In this document: positions 10,619-19,185 of the stretch, in pieces | Layout: every line of letters starts with the position of its first letter | How positions within the stretch are numbered: the stretch's first letter is position 1 | DNA from: Bacteroidales bacterium | GTDB taxonomy: Bacteria > Bacteroidota > Bacteroidia > Bacteroidales > UBA932 | Direction: 5' to 3' | DNA: 64,000 nt | NCBI GenBank assembly: GCA_017469425.1 | Contig: JAFUGJ010000032.1 | Span: 1 to 64,000 of the forward strand | Position numbers and translations under genes: made by a program | Notes under the pieces: model-generated | What the model was told of the DNA's origin: nothing | Databases searched by the model: none | Seen by the model: the letters and a program-made list of their open reading frames with translations, nothing else

Positions 10619-10626
10619 AAAGGAGG
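10619..10626 (+). promoter_or_regulatory. Strong Shine-Dalgarno sequence for the DUF1735-like gene
   Basis: AAAGGAGG begins 1 bp after the SusD-2 stop codon and ends 9 bp before the ATG at 10,636. It is a second near-perfect Shine-Dalgarno in this operon. Confidence 0.5.
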
Positions 10627-10635
10627 ATTTCAATC

Positions 10636-11634
10636 ATGCGAAAGAATATAATATTGACCCTGACCCTCTCGGCCCTTGCCCTTGTGTCCTGCTACGATGA
10701 CTACACCGGCGATTATTCGCTGGTTGCCGCAGGCTTTGCCAACCAGACCGATGTACGAAGCGTCGTTGTCGGCGAGGGCATGAGTTTCTCTACCGGAGTC
10801 GCCCTCGGCGGAACCGTTGACAACGATGAGGACAGGTACATCTCCATCGCCACGGACTTTTCGCTCGCCAATGCGGAAGTGCTGGCGGAAATGAAGAATC
10901 ATACCTTCCAGTATGTCGCCGACCTCATGTCGGGCGTCTCTTCCCTGTCCGTGCTTCCGGCAAGTGTCTATGAACTGGAAACGGAAGGACGGCGCGCCGG
11001 GCAGGTGCTCATCCCCAAGGGTTCGCATCTTGGCAAGATTACCGTGAAGCTTGATTCCGCCGCGTTCCTTGCCGATGCGGGCAGGGTGTATCCCAAGGAG
11101 GTTCTTCCTCTCAGGCTTACGGACGGCAACGGAACCGACTTGATTGCCGGGCGTGAAACCACGGTCATCGGAGTCCGTTACGAAAACATGCTCTTCGGCA
11201 ACTGGTATCATGGCGGATATGCCGAAAAGACCGATGCCATGGGCAGTGCGATAGGCACTCCCGATACCTACTACACATCGGTTCCGCAGGCTGACAACCT
11301 TGTCTGGACCCTCACTACTACCGGCCCCTTCGAACTCACCGCAAATGCCGTGGGACAGGAGTTCAGCGGCAGTGCCGCCCAGATGAAGCTCACCCTCAAC
11401 GGCGACGATACCATCACGATTTCTTCCGTTCCCGGAGCAACCTACACGGTGGAGCCCGACGGCGAAAGCCGCTTCGTGCGCACCAGGCTTCTTCAGGACA
11501 GGAAGATAATCCTTAACTACAAGTATTCATCCGGAGCCACCACTTACCACGCTCACGATACCCTCAGTTTCCGCAACCGTATCCGTGACGGCGTGAACGA
11601 AGTGCGCGACGAAAACAGTGCCCACTATGAATAA
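10636..11634 (+). CDS. DUF1735-like surface lipoprotein (putative glycan-binding protein)
   Basis: A 332-residue lipoprotein (lipobox ALVSC, Cys19). The N-terminal part, about residues 40-165, resembles the BT_3987-like DUF1735 domain (IATDFSLANAEVLAEMKNHTFQYV, then LPASVYELETEGRRAGQVLIPKGSHLGKITVKLDS). The C-terminal part, about 180-330, looks like a beta-sandwich of the DUF4361 or lipocalin-like kind that often follows it. Such proteins occupy the surface glycan-binding position in polysaccharide utilization loci. It overlaps the next gene by 8 bp (ATGAATAA), so translation is probably coupled. Confidence 0.75.
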   Translation: MRKNIILTLTLSALALVSCYDDYTGDYSLVAAGFANQTDVRSVVVGEGMSFSTGVALGGTVDNDEDRYISIATDFSLANAEVLAEMKNHTFQYVADLMSGVSSLSVLPASVYELETEGRRAGQVLIPKGSHLGKITVKLDSAAFLADAGRVYPKEVLPLRLTDGNGTDLIAGRETTVIGVRYENMLFGNWYHGGYAEKTDAMGSAIGTPDTYYTSVPQADNLVWTLTTTGPFELTANAVGQEFSGSAAQMKLTLNGDDTITISSVPGATYTVEPDGESRFVRTRLLQDRKIILNYKYSSGATTYHAHDTLSFRNRIRDGVNEVRDENSAHYE

Positions 11635-13114
11635 GACCCATCTTTCATTTTTCGCAGCCGTCGGCCTGCTCTGCGCCTGCGGAGGCAGTTCCGACCTTCC
11701 CGACATCCCCCTGGTTTTCCCCGGACAGGACCCCGAAGATCCCGACCAGCCGACGGTAGTGGCGCTTGACCCTTATAAAGTGGACTGCAAGAAGACGGTC
11801 ACCACCGCGTCGTGGACTACCTACGATGCTTACACCGTCAACTGCATTCAGGGTTTCACCCCTTCTGCCGACCCCGAAACCGACAAGTACGGAGGCTGGA
11901 CCATAATGAACCTCGGCAATGCCGATGGCTACTTCAGGGTTCAGAAAGCCGCCGGACGCTGGTGGCTGGTGGACCCGGACGGAAACATCTTCCTCAGCAA
12001 GGCCGTTGCCGTCTTCTCGCCCGGCAGTTCCGACCGTCAGAAGGCCAACATCACCGAGAAATTCGGCAGCGAGTACAACTGGGCCAAGGCCGAAACCTCG
12101 TTCCTTCGCGAATACGGCTTCAACTCGCTCGGCGCCTGGTCGTCGGTGAACACCGTAAAGGGAATTCCCGAGCCCATGCCCTATACCGTAATCCTCAGCC
12201 CCATGGGCAGTTACAACGGCTACCTCAAGAGCAGCGGAGCGGAGGCGGACGGCTTCAAGGCCGCAGGCTGGGAAGGCTATCCCTACGACTTTGCAATGGT
12301 GTTCGACCCCAAGTTCGACGACTATGTGGAAAGCGCGATTTCCGCCGCTTCCACCTACAAGAACGACAAATACTGCATAGGCTACTTCATCGACAACGAG
12401 CTTCCCTGGAAGCAGTATGCCCTCGAACGCTGCCTTACCAAGTGGCCCGAGTCGCATGTCAACCACCAGAAAGCCCAGCAGTGGCTGGATGAGCGCAAGG
12501 GCAAGACAGGAGCGCTTCTCTCCGATGCTACCGACGACGACAAGAAGGCTTTCATCGCCTATTGCTACGAAGTTTATCTGGAAAAGGTGACCACCGCCCT
12601 CAAGAAGTACGACCCCAACCATCTTTTCCTCGGCGACCGTTTCAACCAGTGGAGCTATGAGCTCATCAACGACGAGATGTTCAAGGTGGCGGGCAAGTAC
12701 TGCGACATTGTATCCATCAACCACTACCAGAAGTGGGAACCCGACCAGGAAGCCCTCAGCAACTGGGAGACATGGTCCGGAAAACCCTTCTTCATCACCG
12801 AGTTCTACACCAAGGGCCTGGATTCCGGGCTTGGCAACACTACCGGTGCGGGATGGGTGGTGAAGACCCAGCTCGACCGCGGGCTCTTCTACCAGAACTT
12901 CGTGAACGGACTGCTCAAGAACAAAGCCTGCGTGGGCTGGCATTGGTTCACATATATGGACAACGACCCCACCAACACCGGTTCCGACTCTTCCAACATC
13001 GACTCCAACAAGGGCATAGTAACCTGGGATACGCAGCGTTACAACGACCTCATCAACCAGATGAAGGAAATCAATGACTGTACCTATAATCTTGCAAGAT
13101 TCTACGCCAGATGA
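11627..13114 (+). CDS. Clan GH-A glycoside hydrolase, agarase-like (lipoprotein)
   Basis: A 495-residue secreted lipoprotein (lipobox LLCAC, Cys18) with a (beta/alpha)8 glycosidase signature. The likely acid/base is Glu258 in GYFIDNELPW and the nucleophile Glu392 in FFITEFYTKG. The C-terminal part carries CVGWHWFTYMDND and SNIDSNKGIV. This layout resembles beta-agarase-like enzymes (GH50-type), but the family is tentative. I take the ATG at 11,627, which overlaps the upstream stop, because it gives an intact lipoprotein signal; the ATG at 11,618 is less suitable. A paralog is encoded at 15,927. It is probably a surface endo- or exo-hydrolase for the locus glycan. Confidence 0.75.
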   Translation: MNKTHLSFFAAVGLLCACGGSSDLPDIPLVFPGQDPEDPDQPTVVALDPYKVDCKKTVTTASWTTYDAYTVNCIQGFTPSADPETDKYGGWTIMNLGNADGYFRVQKAAGRWWLVDPDGNIFLSKAVAVFSPGSSDRQKANITEKFGSEYNWAKAETSFLREYGFNSLGAWSSVNTVKGIPEPMPYTVILSPMGSYNGYLKSSGAEADGFKAAGWEGYPYDFAMVFDPKFDDYVESAISAASTYKNDKYCIGYFIDNELPWKQYALERCLTKWPESHVNHQKAQQWLDERKGKTGALLSDATDDDKKAFIAYCYEVYLEKVTTALKKYDPNHLFLGDRFNQWSYELINDEMFKVAGKYCDIVSINHYQKWEPDQEALSNWETWSGKPFFITEFYTKGLDSGLGNTTGAGWVVKTQLDRGLFYQNFVNGLLKNKACVGWHWFTYMDNDPTNTGSDSSNIDSNKGIVTWDTQRYNDLINQMKEINDCTYNLARFYAR

Positions 13115-14469
13115 AAAAGCATTTATACAGCATTTTGTTCTGCCTGCCCCTGCTTGCCTCCATCGGTGCATGCAGCGGCGGCGAAGCCGAACCCGTAAAA
13201 TACACGGCTCCCGAGGTGAGTTTTGCAACTGACCCCGGCACCGTCAGCGCCGTGGTCGGCGAAACTGTGCGCATCGCTGCAAAGGTGACTTCCGGCGACA
13301 AGGTTACTACCGCCTGGTACATCGACGGGGTGCTCGTGTCAAGTTCCCAGGAATTCGAGTATGTGTTCGATGCTCCCGGCAGCTATGCCGTGCGCTTCGA
13401 AGCCCGCAACGGTGCAGGCGTGGTTGAAAGGGATTACACCGTGACTGTGAGCGACAGGCTTTCCATACGGCTTTCCGTAGGCGATTCCACCGCAATATCC
13501 CGCCTGCAGCTGAGCAAGCTTCTGGTGGCCGCGATAGTGGAATCCGGCAGCGATGTAGAGCACGAATGGAAGGTGGACGGCGTAGTGGAAGGAACCGAGG
13601 CTTTCTTCGGCAGTTATGAACTCACCGCCGCCCGCGACTATGTCGTGAGCTACAAGGGTTCCAACGCCGCAGGCAGCTTTGAGAAGAGTTTTACCGTCAC
13701 CGCCACCGAGCGCCCCCTGCAGATAGGTTTCTCCGTCACCGACGAACTTACCGCCCTGCTTACCGGTGCTCCGTTCACCATCACGGCCACCGTTCTCTTC
13801 GGCGGCACGGGCCTGGTGCAGAGCTGGTATCTCAACGGCGAACTTGTCAGCAGTACCGACACCTTCTCCAATACCTTCTACGCGGCGGGCGACTATACGG
13901 TGCGCTACGAAGCGGAGAATGCCAAGGGCGAAAGCGTGTCGCGCAGCTGGACGGTAAGCGTCACTGCAACCGGTGACATCATGGACAACTTCGAGTCCGG
14001 CACCATCGGCAGCTGGTTCAACACCGGCGAGAACCAGCCCGGTATCCAGATTGCCGACAATCCTCTGAAGGATGCCGTCAACTCCAGCGACAAGTGCCTC
14101 AGCGACGAGGTTGCGGGCTCCGGAAGCACTTCCGGATACTTCACCCTCAAGGGACCCCAGATTCTGAGCGGTCTCGGGATGGATATATCCAAGTACTCCG
14201 GCATACGCTTCAAGGTTTACTTCAACGGCAACCAGTACTATCCGAGGGTCGATTACGGCGGAACCAAGTATCCTTCCGTAACTCCTCCCAAGTTCGACGG
14301 CGGATGGGAAGTGCTCGAATACAGGCTCCCCGAGGGAACCAAGTTCAACTCCTCCAGCAACATCCAGTTCCGTATGATGTACAACGAAGCCGGAAGCAAC
14401 ATCTCCGGACGCGACGATGCCACCAACAACCGCAAGGTTTATATCGACGACATTGAATTCTTTGAGTAA
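13111..14469 (+). CDS. Multi-domain Ig/PKD-like glycan-binding lipoprotein
   Basis: A 452-residue lipoprotein (lipobox SIGAC, Cys21). Three tandem Ig/PKD-like domains lie at about 30-112, 113-190 and 192-290. Each ends in a strand such as GSYAVRFEARNGAG, DYVVSYKGSNAAG or DYTVRYEAENAKG followed by a YTVTV-type exit. Residues 292-452 form a beta-rich jelly-roll-like domain (DNFESGTIGSWFN to KVYIDDIEFFE). The start overlaps the upstream stop (ATGA). This is the usual build of surface glycan-binding proteins that hold polysaccharide next to SusCD: stalk of Ig domains, then a binding domain. No catalytic residues are recognised. Confidence 0.8.
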   Translation: MKKHLYSILFCLPLLASIGACSGGEAEPVKYTAPEVSFATDPGTVSAVVGETVRIAAKVTSGDKVTTAWYIDGVLVSSSQEFEYVFDAPGSYAVRFEARNGAGVVERDYTVTVSDRLSIRLSVGDSTAISRLQLSKLLVAAIVESGSDVEHEWKVDGVVEGTEAFFGSYELTAARDYVVSYKGSNAAGSFEKSFTVTATERPLQIGFSVTDELTALLTGAPFTITATVLFGGTGLVQSWYLNGELVSSTDTFSNTFYAAGDYTVRYEAENAKGESVSRSWTVSVTATGDIMDNFESGTIGSWFNTGENQPGIQIADNPLKDAVNSSDKCLSDEVAGSGSTSGYFTLKGPQILSGLGMDISKYSGIRFKVYFNGNQYYPRVDYGGTKYPSVTPPKFDGGWEVLEYRLPEGTKFNSSSNIQFRMMYNEAGSNISGRDDATNNRKVYIDDIEFFE

Positions 14470-14470
14470 G

Positions 14471-15925
14471 ATGAAAGCGAAATCATTATTAATATCCGTC
14501 ATGCTTGCGGCGTTCTGCGCCGCTGCATGCTCCTCGGAAGAAAACACTCCCGAAGAGGTGCAGAAGGCCCCGAAAGTGGAGTTCTCAATCGTGCAGGAAA
14601 GTTTCGAAGTTGCGGTTGACAGCACCGTGATGTTCGAAGCCGCCATTGTGGAAGGACTCGATGTCAAGGCTGCATGGTATGTCGACGACGAGAAGGTCTC
14701 CAACCTGCCTTCGCTCGCATGGACCTTTTCCGTCCTCGGCACGGTAACTGTGCACTTCGAAGCTTCAAACAGCCTTGGCAGCGTCAGCAAGACCTACTCC
14801 GTCAAGGTGAACGGCATTCCTCTCGAAGTGGAATTTTCCGAACCCGGAAGTGAACTCTCGGCCATCGTGGGCACGCCCCTTGAAGTGACGGCAATCGTTA
14901 CCGGAGGCGACAAGGGAACCGTCCACAGTTGGACTCTCGACGCAGAGACCGTAGGTGCCGAGGCATCGTTCAGTTACAACTTCAGCGAGGAGGAAGTGGG
15001 TACCCATACCCTTGTTTACAACGGAATCAACACCGACGGCCTCAGCGCCACCAAGACCTGGACCGTCTCGGTAACCGACCTCCCTCTGGAGCTGAGCTTC
15101 AGCCCAGAAGAGAAGGAGCTTTCTGCAATGGAAGGCGATGTGGTGAATTTTGCCGCAAGCGTCGTGCATGGTTCCAAGGGCCTGGTTTACAAGTGGAGCG
15201 TGGACGGTGCTGAAGCCGGAAGCGATGCTGCATTCGCATACACTTGCGACGCACAGGGCACTTTTGAAATCAAGCTCGAGGCTTCCAACGCCGCAGGCGA
15301 GAGCGTCAGCCGCACCTGGACACTCACCGTAACCGAGAAGGTGGCGCTGAGCTACATGTTCATGGATGCCGAAACCCTTGCCGCCGTTCCTTCCTTCGTG
15401 GAGGCGAACAATGTGTCTGGCACCCCTTGCGTGCGCATCGAGAACAATCCTTGCGTATCCGATGTCAACCCCGGTTCCAAGGTGTTCATCGACGACATGT
15501 CGGCTGCCACCTGGGCTAATTCCGGTTATGTCAAGATGCTTCTTGGCAGCGTTCCCACATCCGAAAGGGTGAAGTACACGACCGTCCGCGTGAAGATTTA
15601 TGTAGGGGCCAACGATTATGTTCCCTATATGACCATCACCGTGGGCGGCGACAAGTCCAGCCTGCCTACCAAGGTGAACGGCACCGACTTCTTCCCCAAT
15701 TCTTCGAAGGCAATCTGGGATACCCTCGTGACGCACGACGACTGGAATGTGCTGGAATACAGCGTGGTAACCGGCAATTACAGCGGAGTTGCGAGCTCGC
15801 TTGCCGACTGCGACCAGATTCAGCTCCGTCTGAATGTCGTATGGGGCAACGGTTCCGCTCCTGCGGATGCTACGCCTACGAACAATCACATCATCTACTT
15901 CGACGATGTCGAGTTCATCGAGTAG
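14471..15925 (+). CDS. Paralogous Ig/PKD-like glycan-binding lipoprotein
   Basis: A 484-residue lipoprotein (lipobox CAAAC, Cys20) with the same architecture as its upstream neighbour. It has three Ig/PKD-like repeats (exits at VHFEASNSLGSVSKTYSV, LVYNGINTDGLSATKTWTV, IKLEASNAAGESVSRTWTL) and a C-terminal jelly-roll-like domain ending IIYFDDVEFIE. The start is 1 bp after the upstream stop; the longer frame beginning at 14,417 lies inside the previous gene and lacks a signal peptide. Together with the gene cut at position 1 this gives three related C-terminal binding modules in the operon, probably for different parts of one glycan. Confidence 0.8.
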   Translation: MKAKSLLISVMLAAFCAAACSSEENTPEEVQKAPKVEFSIVQESFEVAVDSTVMFEAAIVEGLDVKAAWYVDDEKVSNLPSLAWTFSVLGTVTVHFEASNSLGSVSKTYSVKVNGIPLEVEFSEPGSELSAIVGTPLEVTAIVTGGDKGTVHSWTLDAETVGAEASFSYNFSEEEVGTHTLVYNGINTDGLSATKTWTVSVTDLPLELSFSPEEKELSAMEGDVVNFAASVVHGSKGLVYKWSVDGAEAGSDAAFAYTCDAQGTFEIKLEASNAAGESVSRTWTLTVTEKVALSYMFMDAETLAAVPSFVEANNVSGTPCVRIENNPCVSDVNPGSKVFIDDMSAATWANSGYVKMLLGSVPTSERVKYTTVRVKIYVGANDYVPYMTITVGGDKSSLPTKVNGTDFFPNSSKAIWDTLVTHDDWNVLEYSVVTGNYSGVASSLADCDQIQLRLNVVWGNGSAPADATPTNNHIIYFDDVEFIE

Positions 15926-15926
15926 C

Positions 15927-17324
15927 ATGAGGAAATTCTTGCTGATGGCTTTTGCGGCGCTGGCCATTACGGCCCGCGCCCAGGAGCCCAGGCAGGTTGA
16001 GGCCCGCAAGGATGCCACCCACAAGGAGTGGAAAAGCCATCCCACCTGGACCCTCGACCGCCTGAAAGGCTTCAGGATGAAGAAGACCGATCCGGCTACC
16101 GACAGGTTCGGGGGCTGGAAGGTTGCTTCATACGAGGCCACGGGCTTTTTCCGCACGCAGCGAATAGACGGGCGCTGGTGGTTCATCGACCCCGAAGGGC
16201 ATCCCTACATCTTCAAGGGTGTGGCGGTGTTCTCCACGGGCAATTCCGAAAGGCAGAAGCAGGCTCTTGCCGACAAATTCGGCAGCCGCGCCGCCTGGGC
16301 GGAAGCGGGCATGGACATGCTCCGGGCCAAAGGCTTCAACGGACTCGGTGCCTGGAGCCGTGTGGACGAGGTGAGAAGCAGCGAAAATCCCATGCCCTAC
16401 ACCGTGATAGTGAGCCCCATGGGACGCTACCACGGCGAGCATCTGCGCAAGTTCGGCGGAAAGTATCTGAAGCACGGCTGGCAGAACTATCGCTTCGACC
16501 TTGCCATGGTTTTCGACCCCCGTTTCGACGAACTGGTGGAGCAGGAGCTTTCCCGTATCGAGAAATATCGCGACGACCCCTGGCTCATAGGGTATTTCAC
16601 CGACAACGAAATTCCCTGGGTGGACGACGCCCTCGACAGGCATCTAACTCTTCTTGCCCATGACGAACCGGCATATCTGGTGGTGCGGGAATGGTTTGAC
16701 CGCCGCAAGGGCAAATCCGCCCGTCCGGAGGACATCACTCCGGAAGACAGGTCGGCCTTCAGCGCATTCTATTTCGAAACCTATGTTTCCAAAGTATCTG
16801 AGGCCCTTCGCAGGCACGACCCCAATCACCTGTATCTCGGATGCCGCTTCAACCAGTGGAAGGACGAACTCGACAATCCCGCCATTTTCGAGGTTGCCGG
16901 GCGCTATATGGATGTGATTTCCGTAAACCACTATCAGCGCTGGACTCCCGACGCCACGGAAATTGCCAACTTCGGCAAGTGGTCGGGAAAGCCCTTTCTC
17001 GTTACCGAATACTATGTCAAGGGCGAGGATTCTGGGCTTCCGAACAGGACCGGAGCAGGCTGGAATGTGCATACCCAGCAGGAGCGCGGATGGTTCTACC
17101 AGAACTTCTCCATAGCCCTGTTGCGAAGCCGCTGCTGCGTTGGCTGGAATTGGTTCAAATATATGGACAACGACCCGGAAGACAGCACGGCCGATTACTC
17201 CAACCGCGATTCAAACAAGGGCCTGGTGAAATGGGATTTCGAGCCCTATGAAGAGCCGCTGGAGTTGATGAAACAGCTGAATGACCGAACATACAGGCTT
17301 ATAGAATATTTGGATGAGCACTAA
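15927..17324 (+). CDS. Clan GH-A glycoside hydrolase, agarase-like (periplasmic)
   Basis: A 465-residue paralog of the enzyme at 11,627 with an ordinary signal peptide (cleavage after TARAQ) instead of a lipobox, so it is predicted periplasmic while the first is surface-anchored. The acid/base Glu228 lies in GYFTDNEIPW and the nucleophile Glu361 in FLVTEYYVKG. The C-terminal WFKYMDNDP and SNRDSNKGLV blocks are shared. The frame is open from 15,834, but only the ATG at 15,927, 1 bp after the upstream stop, gives a signal peptide. The pair suggests a surface cut followed by a periplasmic cut of the same linkage. The family (GH50-type) is tentative. Confidence 0.75.
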   Translation: MRKFLLMAFAALAITARAQEPRQVEARKDATHKEWKSHPTWTLDRLKGFRMKKTDPATDRFGGWKVASYEATGFFRTQRIDGRWWFIDPEGHPYIFKGVAVFSTGNSERQKQALADKFGSRAAWAEAGMDMLRAKGFNGLGAWSRVDEVRSSENPMPYTVIVSPMGRYHGEHLRKFGGKYLKHGWQNYRFDLAMVFDPRFDELVEQELSRIEKYRDDPWLIGYFTDNEIPWVDDALDRHLTLLAHDEPAYLVVREWFDRRKGKSARPEDITPEDRSAFSAFYFETYVSKVSEALRRHDPNHLYLGCRFNQWKDELDNPAIFEVAGRYMDVISVNHYQRWTPDATEIANFGKWSGKPFLVTEYYVKGEDSGLPNRTGAGWNVHTQQERGWFYQNFSIALLRSRCCVGWNWFKYMDNDPEDSTADYSNRDSNKGLVKWDFEPYEEPLELMKQLNDRTYRLIEYLDEH

Positions 17325-19176
17325 AATCAAAACTCTCTGCATCCTCTCCGCGTTGGTTTTCTGCCTGAATGCCAATGCGGGAGAAGATGCTCCGTATCCC
17401 CAGATAATAAATATTTCCAGGCTCGGGAGCATTTCGCTCGACGGAGAGTGGAAGTATCTGGTTGACCCCTATGCCCTCGGGTATCAGAATTATCACGGTG
17501 TGCCGCACAGCGACTACGAATCTTTCTTTGCCGACCGCAGTTTCGACGACGACCGCACCAGGCTGGTGGAATACAGTTTCGACCGCGCTCACAGCATCAC
17601 GGTGCCGGGCGACTGGAATACCCAGTCCGAAAAGTTGTATTACTATGAAGGGAAAATCTGGTACAGGAAAACATTCGACTGTTTCCCAAAGGAGGGCAAG
17701 CGGTATTTCCTGTATTTCGGAGCAGTGAACTATTCGGCTGTGGTGGCCCTGAACGGCAGGCGCATTGCGCGCCACGAGGGCGGATTCACCCCCTTCAACA
17801 TCGAAGTTACAGGAATGCTCCGCGACGGAAGCAATTCCGTCGTGCTGCTGGTGGACAATACCCGCCAGAAAGACGGCATCCCCACCGACAACACCGACTG
17901 GTGGAACTATGGGGGCATTACCCGCAGTGTCCGTCTTGTGGAAACGCCCGGAACATTCATCCGCGACTATGCAGTCCTGCTGGACAAGAATGTCGTAGGC
18001 AAGACAAGGAAGGGCAGGCCCGAAAAGCACCGCATCTACGGACATGTCCAAATCGACGGCAGCGCCGAGGGGCAGCCGGTCAACATCCGCATCCCCGAAC
18101 TCGGAATTTCCCTTGATGCCGTTGCCGGACCGGATGGCAAGGCTGTTTTCGAAACCCTTGCAAGCCCCGTTCTGTGGAGTCCGGAGAATCCCAGGCTCTA
18201 CGATGTGCGCATTTCCATTCCGGACGATGTCGCCGACGACAGGATAGGCTTCCGCTATATCGAGACATCGGGCGACAAGGTGCTCCTGAACGGCAAGCCG
18301 GTTTTCTTCCGTGGCGTTTCCATCCACGAAGAGAGCCTTCGTGAGTCGGCCCGCGTCACTACCTCGGAGCAGGGGCGCGAATTGCTGGAATATGCCAGGG
18401 AACTCGGATGCAACTTCGTCCGCCTCGCCCATTATCCGCACAATGAAGAAATGGTCCGCCAGGCTGAAGAAATGGGCCTTCTCGTGTGGTCGGAAATTCC
18501 TGTTTACTGGGCGATTTCGTGGACCAACCCGGCCACCTATGCCAATGCCGAACAGCAGCTTGTCGATATGATCAAGCGCGACATCAACCGCGCCAATGTG
18601 GTAATCTGGTCGGTGGCGAACGAAACTCCCATCTCACCCGAGCGCACCGCCTTCCTTTCCCGCCTCATCGCAAAAGCCAGGGAACTGGACCCTACGCGCC
18701 TCGTCAGCGCGGCCATGGAAAAGCACGAATACGATTCGCATACTTACATTGTGGACGACCCGCTTCTTGAATACACTGACCTTGTTTCGTTCAACCAATA
18801 TGTAGGCTGGTACACCGGAGGGCTCGACAGGCCCGACGAAGTGAACTGGAAATTCTCCGTGCAAAAGCCCGTTTTCATATCCGAATTCGGAGCAGGCGCC
18901 CTCTATGGCAATCACGGCCCGGTTACGGAGCGATTCACGGAAGAATACATGGCGGAATGTTACGAGCGCAACATCCGCATGATGTCCGAGCGCATGCCCG
19001 GCTTCTGCGGTACCACCCCTTGGGTGCTCAAGGATTTCCGTTCGCCCAGGCGCGCCCTCATAGGCATTCAGGACGACTTCAACCGCAAAGGCGTAATCTC
19101 CGAAAACGGAGAACGCAAAAAAGCCTTCTATGTGCTCCAAAACTGGTATAGAAGGCTGAAAGACGGGCAAGAATAA
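17314..19176 (+). CDS. GH2-family glycoside hydrolase (beta-glucuronidase/beta-galactosidase-like)
   Basis: A 620-residue secreted GH2 enzyme. Signal peptide ends NANAG. Domains in order: sugar-binding jelly roll (about 30-215, with VPGDWNTQ, YYEGKIWYRKTF and NYGGITRSVRL), immunoglobulin-like domain (about 215-305), and catalytic TIM barrel (about 310-615). The acid/base is Glu437 in SVANETP and the nucleophile Glu524 in FISEFGAG. FFRGVSIHEE and NFVRLAHYPHNEEM are typical GH2 barrel motifs. It overlaps the previous gene by 11 bp. Exact specificity (glucuronide, galactoside or other) cannot be told by eye. It should act on oligosaccharides released by the two GH-A enzymes. Confidence 0.9.
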   Translation: MSTKIKTLCILSALVFCLNANAGEDAPYPQIINISRLGSISLDGEWKYLVDPYALGYQNYHGVPHSDYESFFADRSFDDDRTRLVEYSFDRAHSITVPGDWNTQSEKLYYYEGKIWYRKTFDCFPKEGKRYFLYFGAVNYSAVVALNGRRIARHEGGFTPFNIEVTGMLRDGSNSVVLLVDNTRQKDGIPTDNTDWWNYGGITRSVRLVETPGTFIRDYAVLLDKNVVGKTRKGRPEKHRIYGHVQIDGSAEGQPVNIRIPELGISLDAVAGPDGKAVFETLASPVLWSPENPRLYDVRISIPDDVADDRIGFRYIETSGDKVLLNGKPVFFRGVSIHEESLRESARVTTSEQGRELLEYARELGCNFVRLAHYPHNEEMVRQAEEMGLLVWSEIPVYWAISWTNPATYANAEQQLVDMIKRDINRANVVIWSVANETPISPERTAFLSRLIAKARELDPTRLVSAAMEKHEYDSHTYIVDDPLLEYTDLVSFNQYVGWYTGGLDRPDEVNWKFSVQKPVFISEFGAGALYGNHGPVTERFTEEYMAECYERNIRMMSERMPGFCGTTPWVLKDFRSPRRALIGIQDDFNRKGVISENGERKKAFYVLQNWYRRLKDGQE

Positions 19177-19185
19177 CTTGTTGTA

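Noticed and set aside
7258..10620. Very long open frame (1120 codons) on the minus strand across susC-2 and susD-2
   Set aside because: It is the antisense shadow of two certain genes, produced by GC-rich codon use; it has no start signal, promoter or domain. The same applies to long minus-strand frames at 11,645-13,228, 13,339-14,790, 14,765-16,186, 17,299-18,441 and 31,326-32,690.
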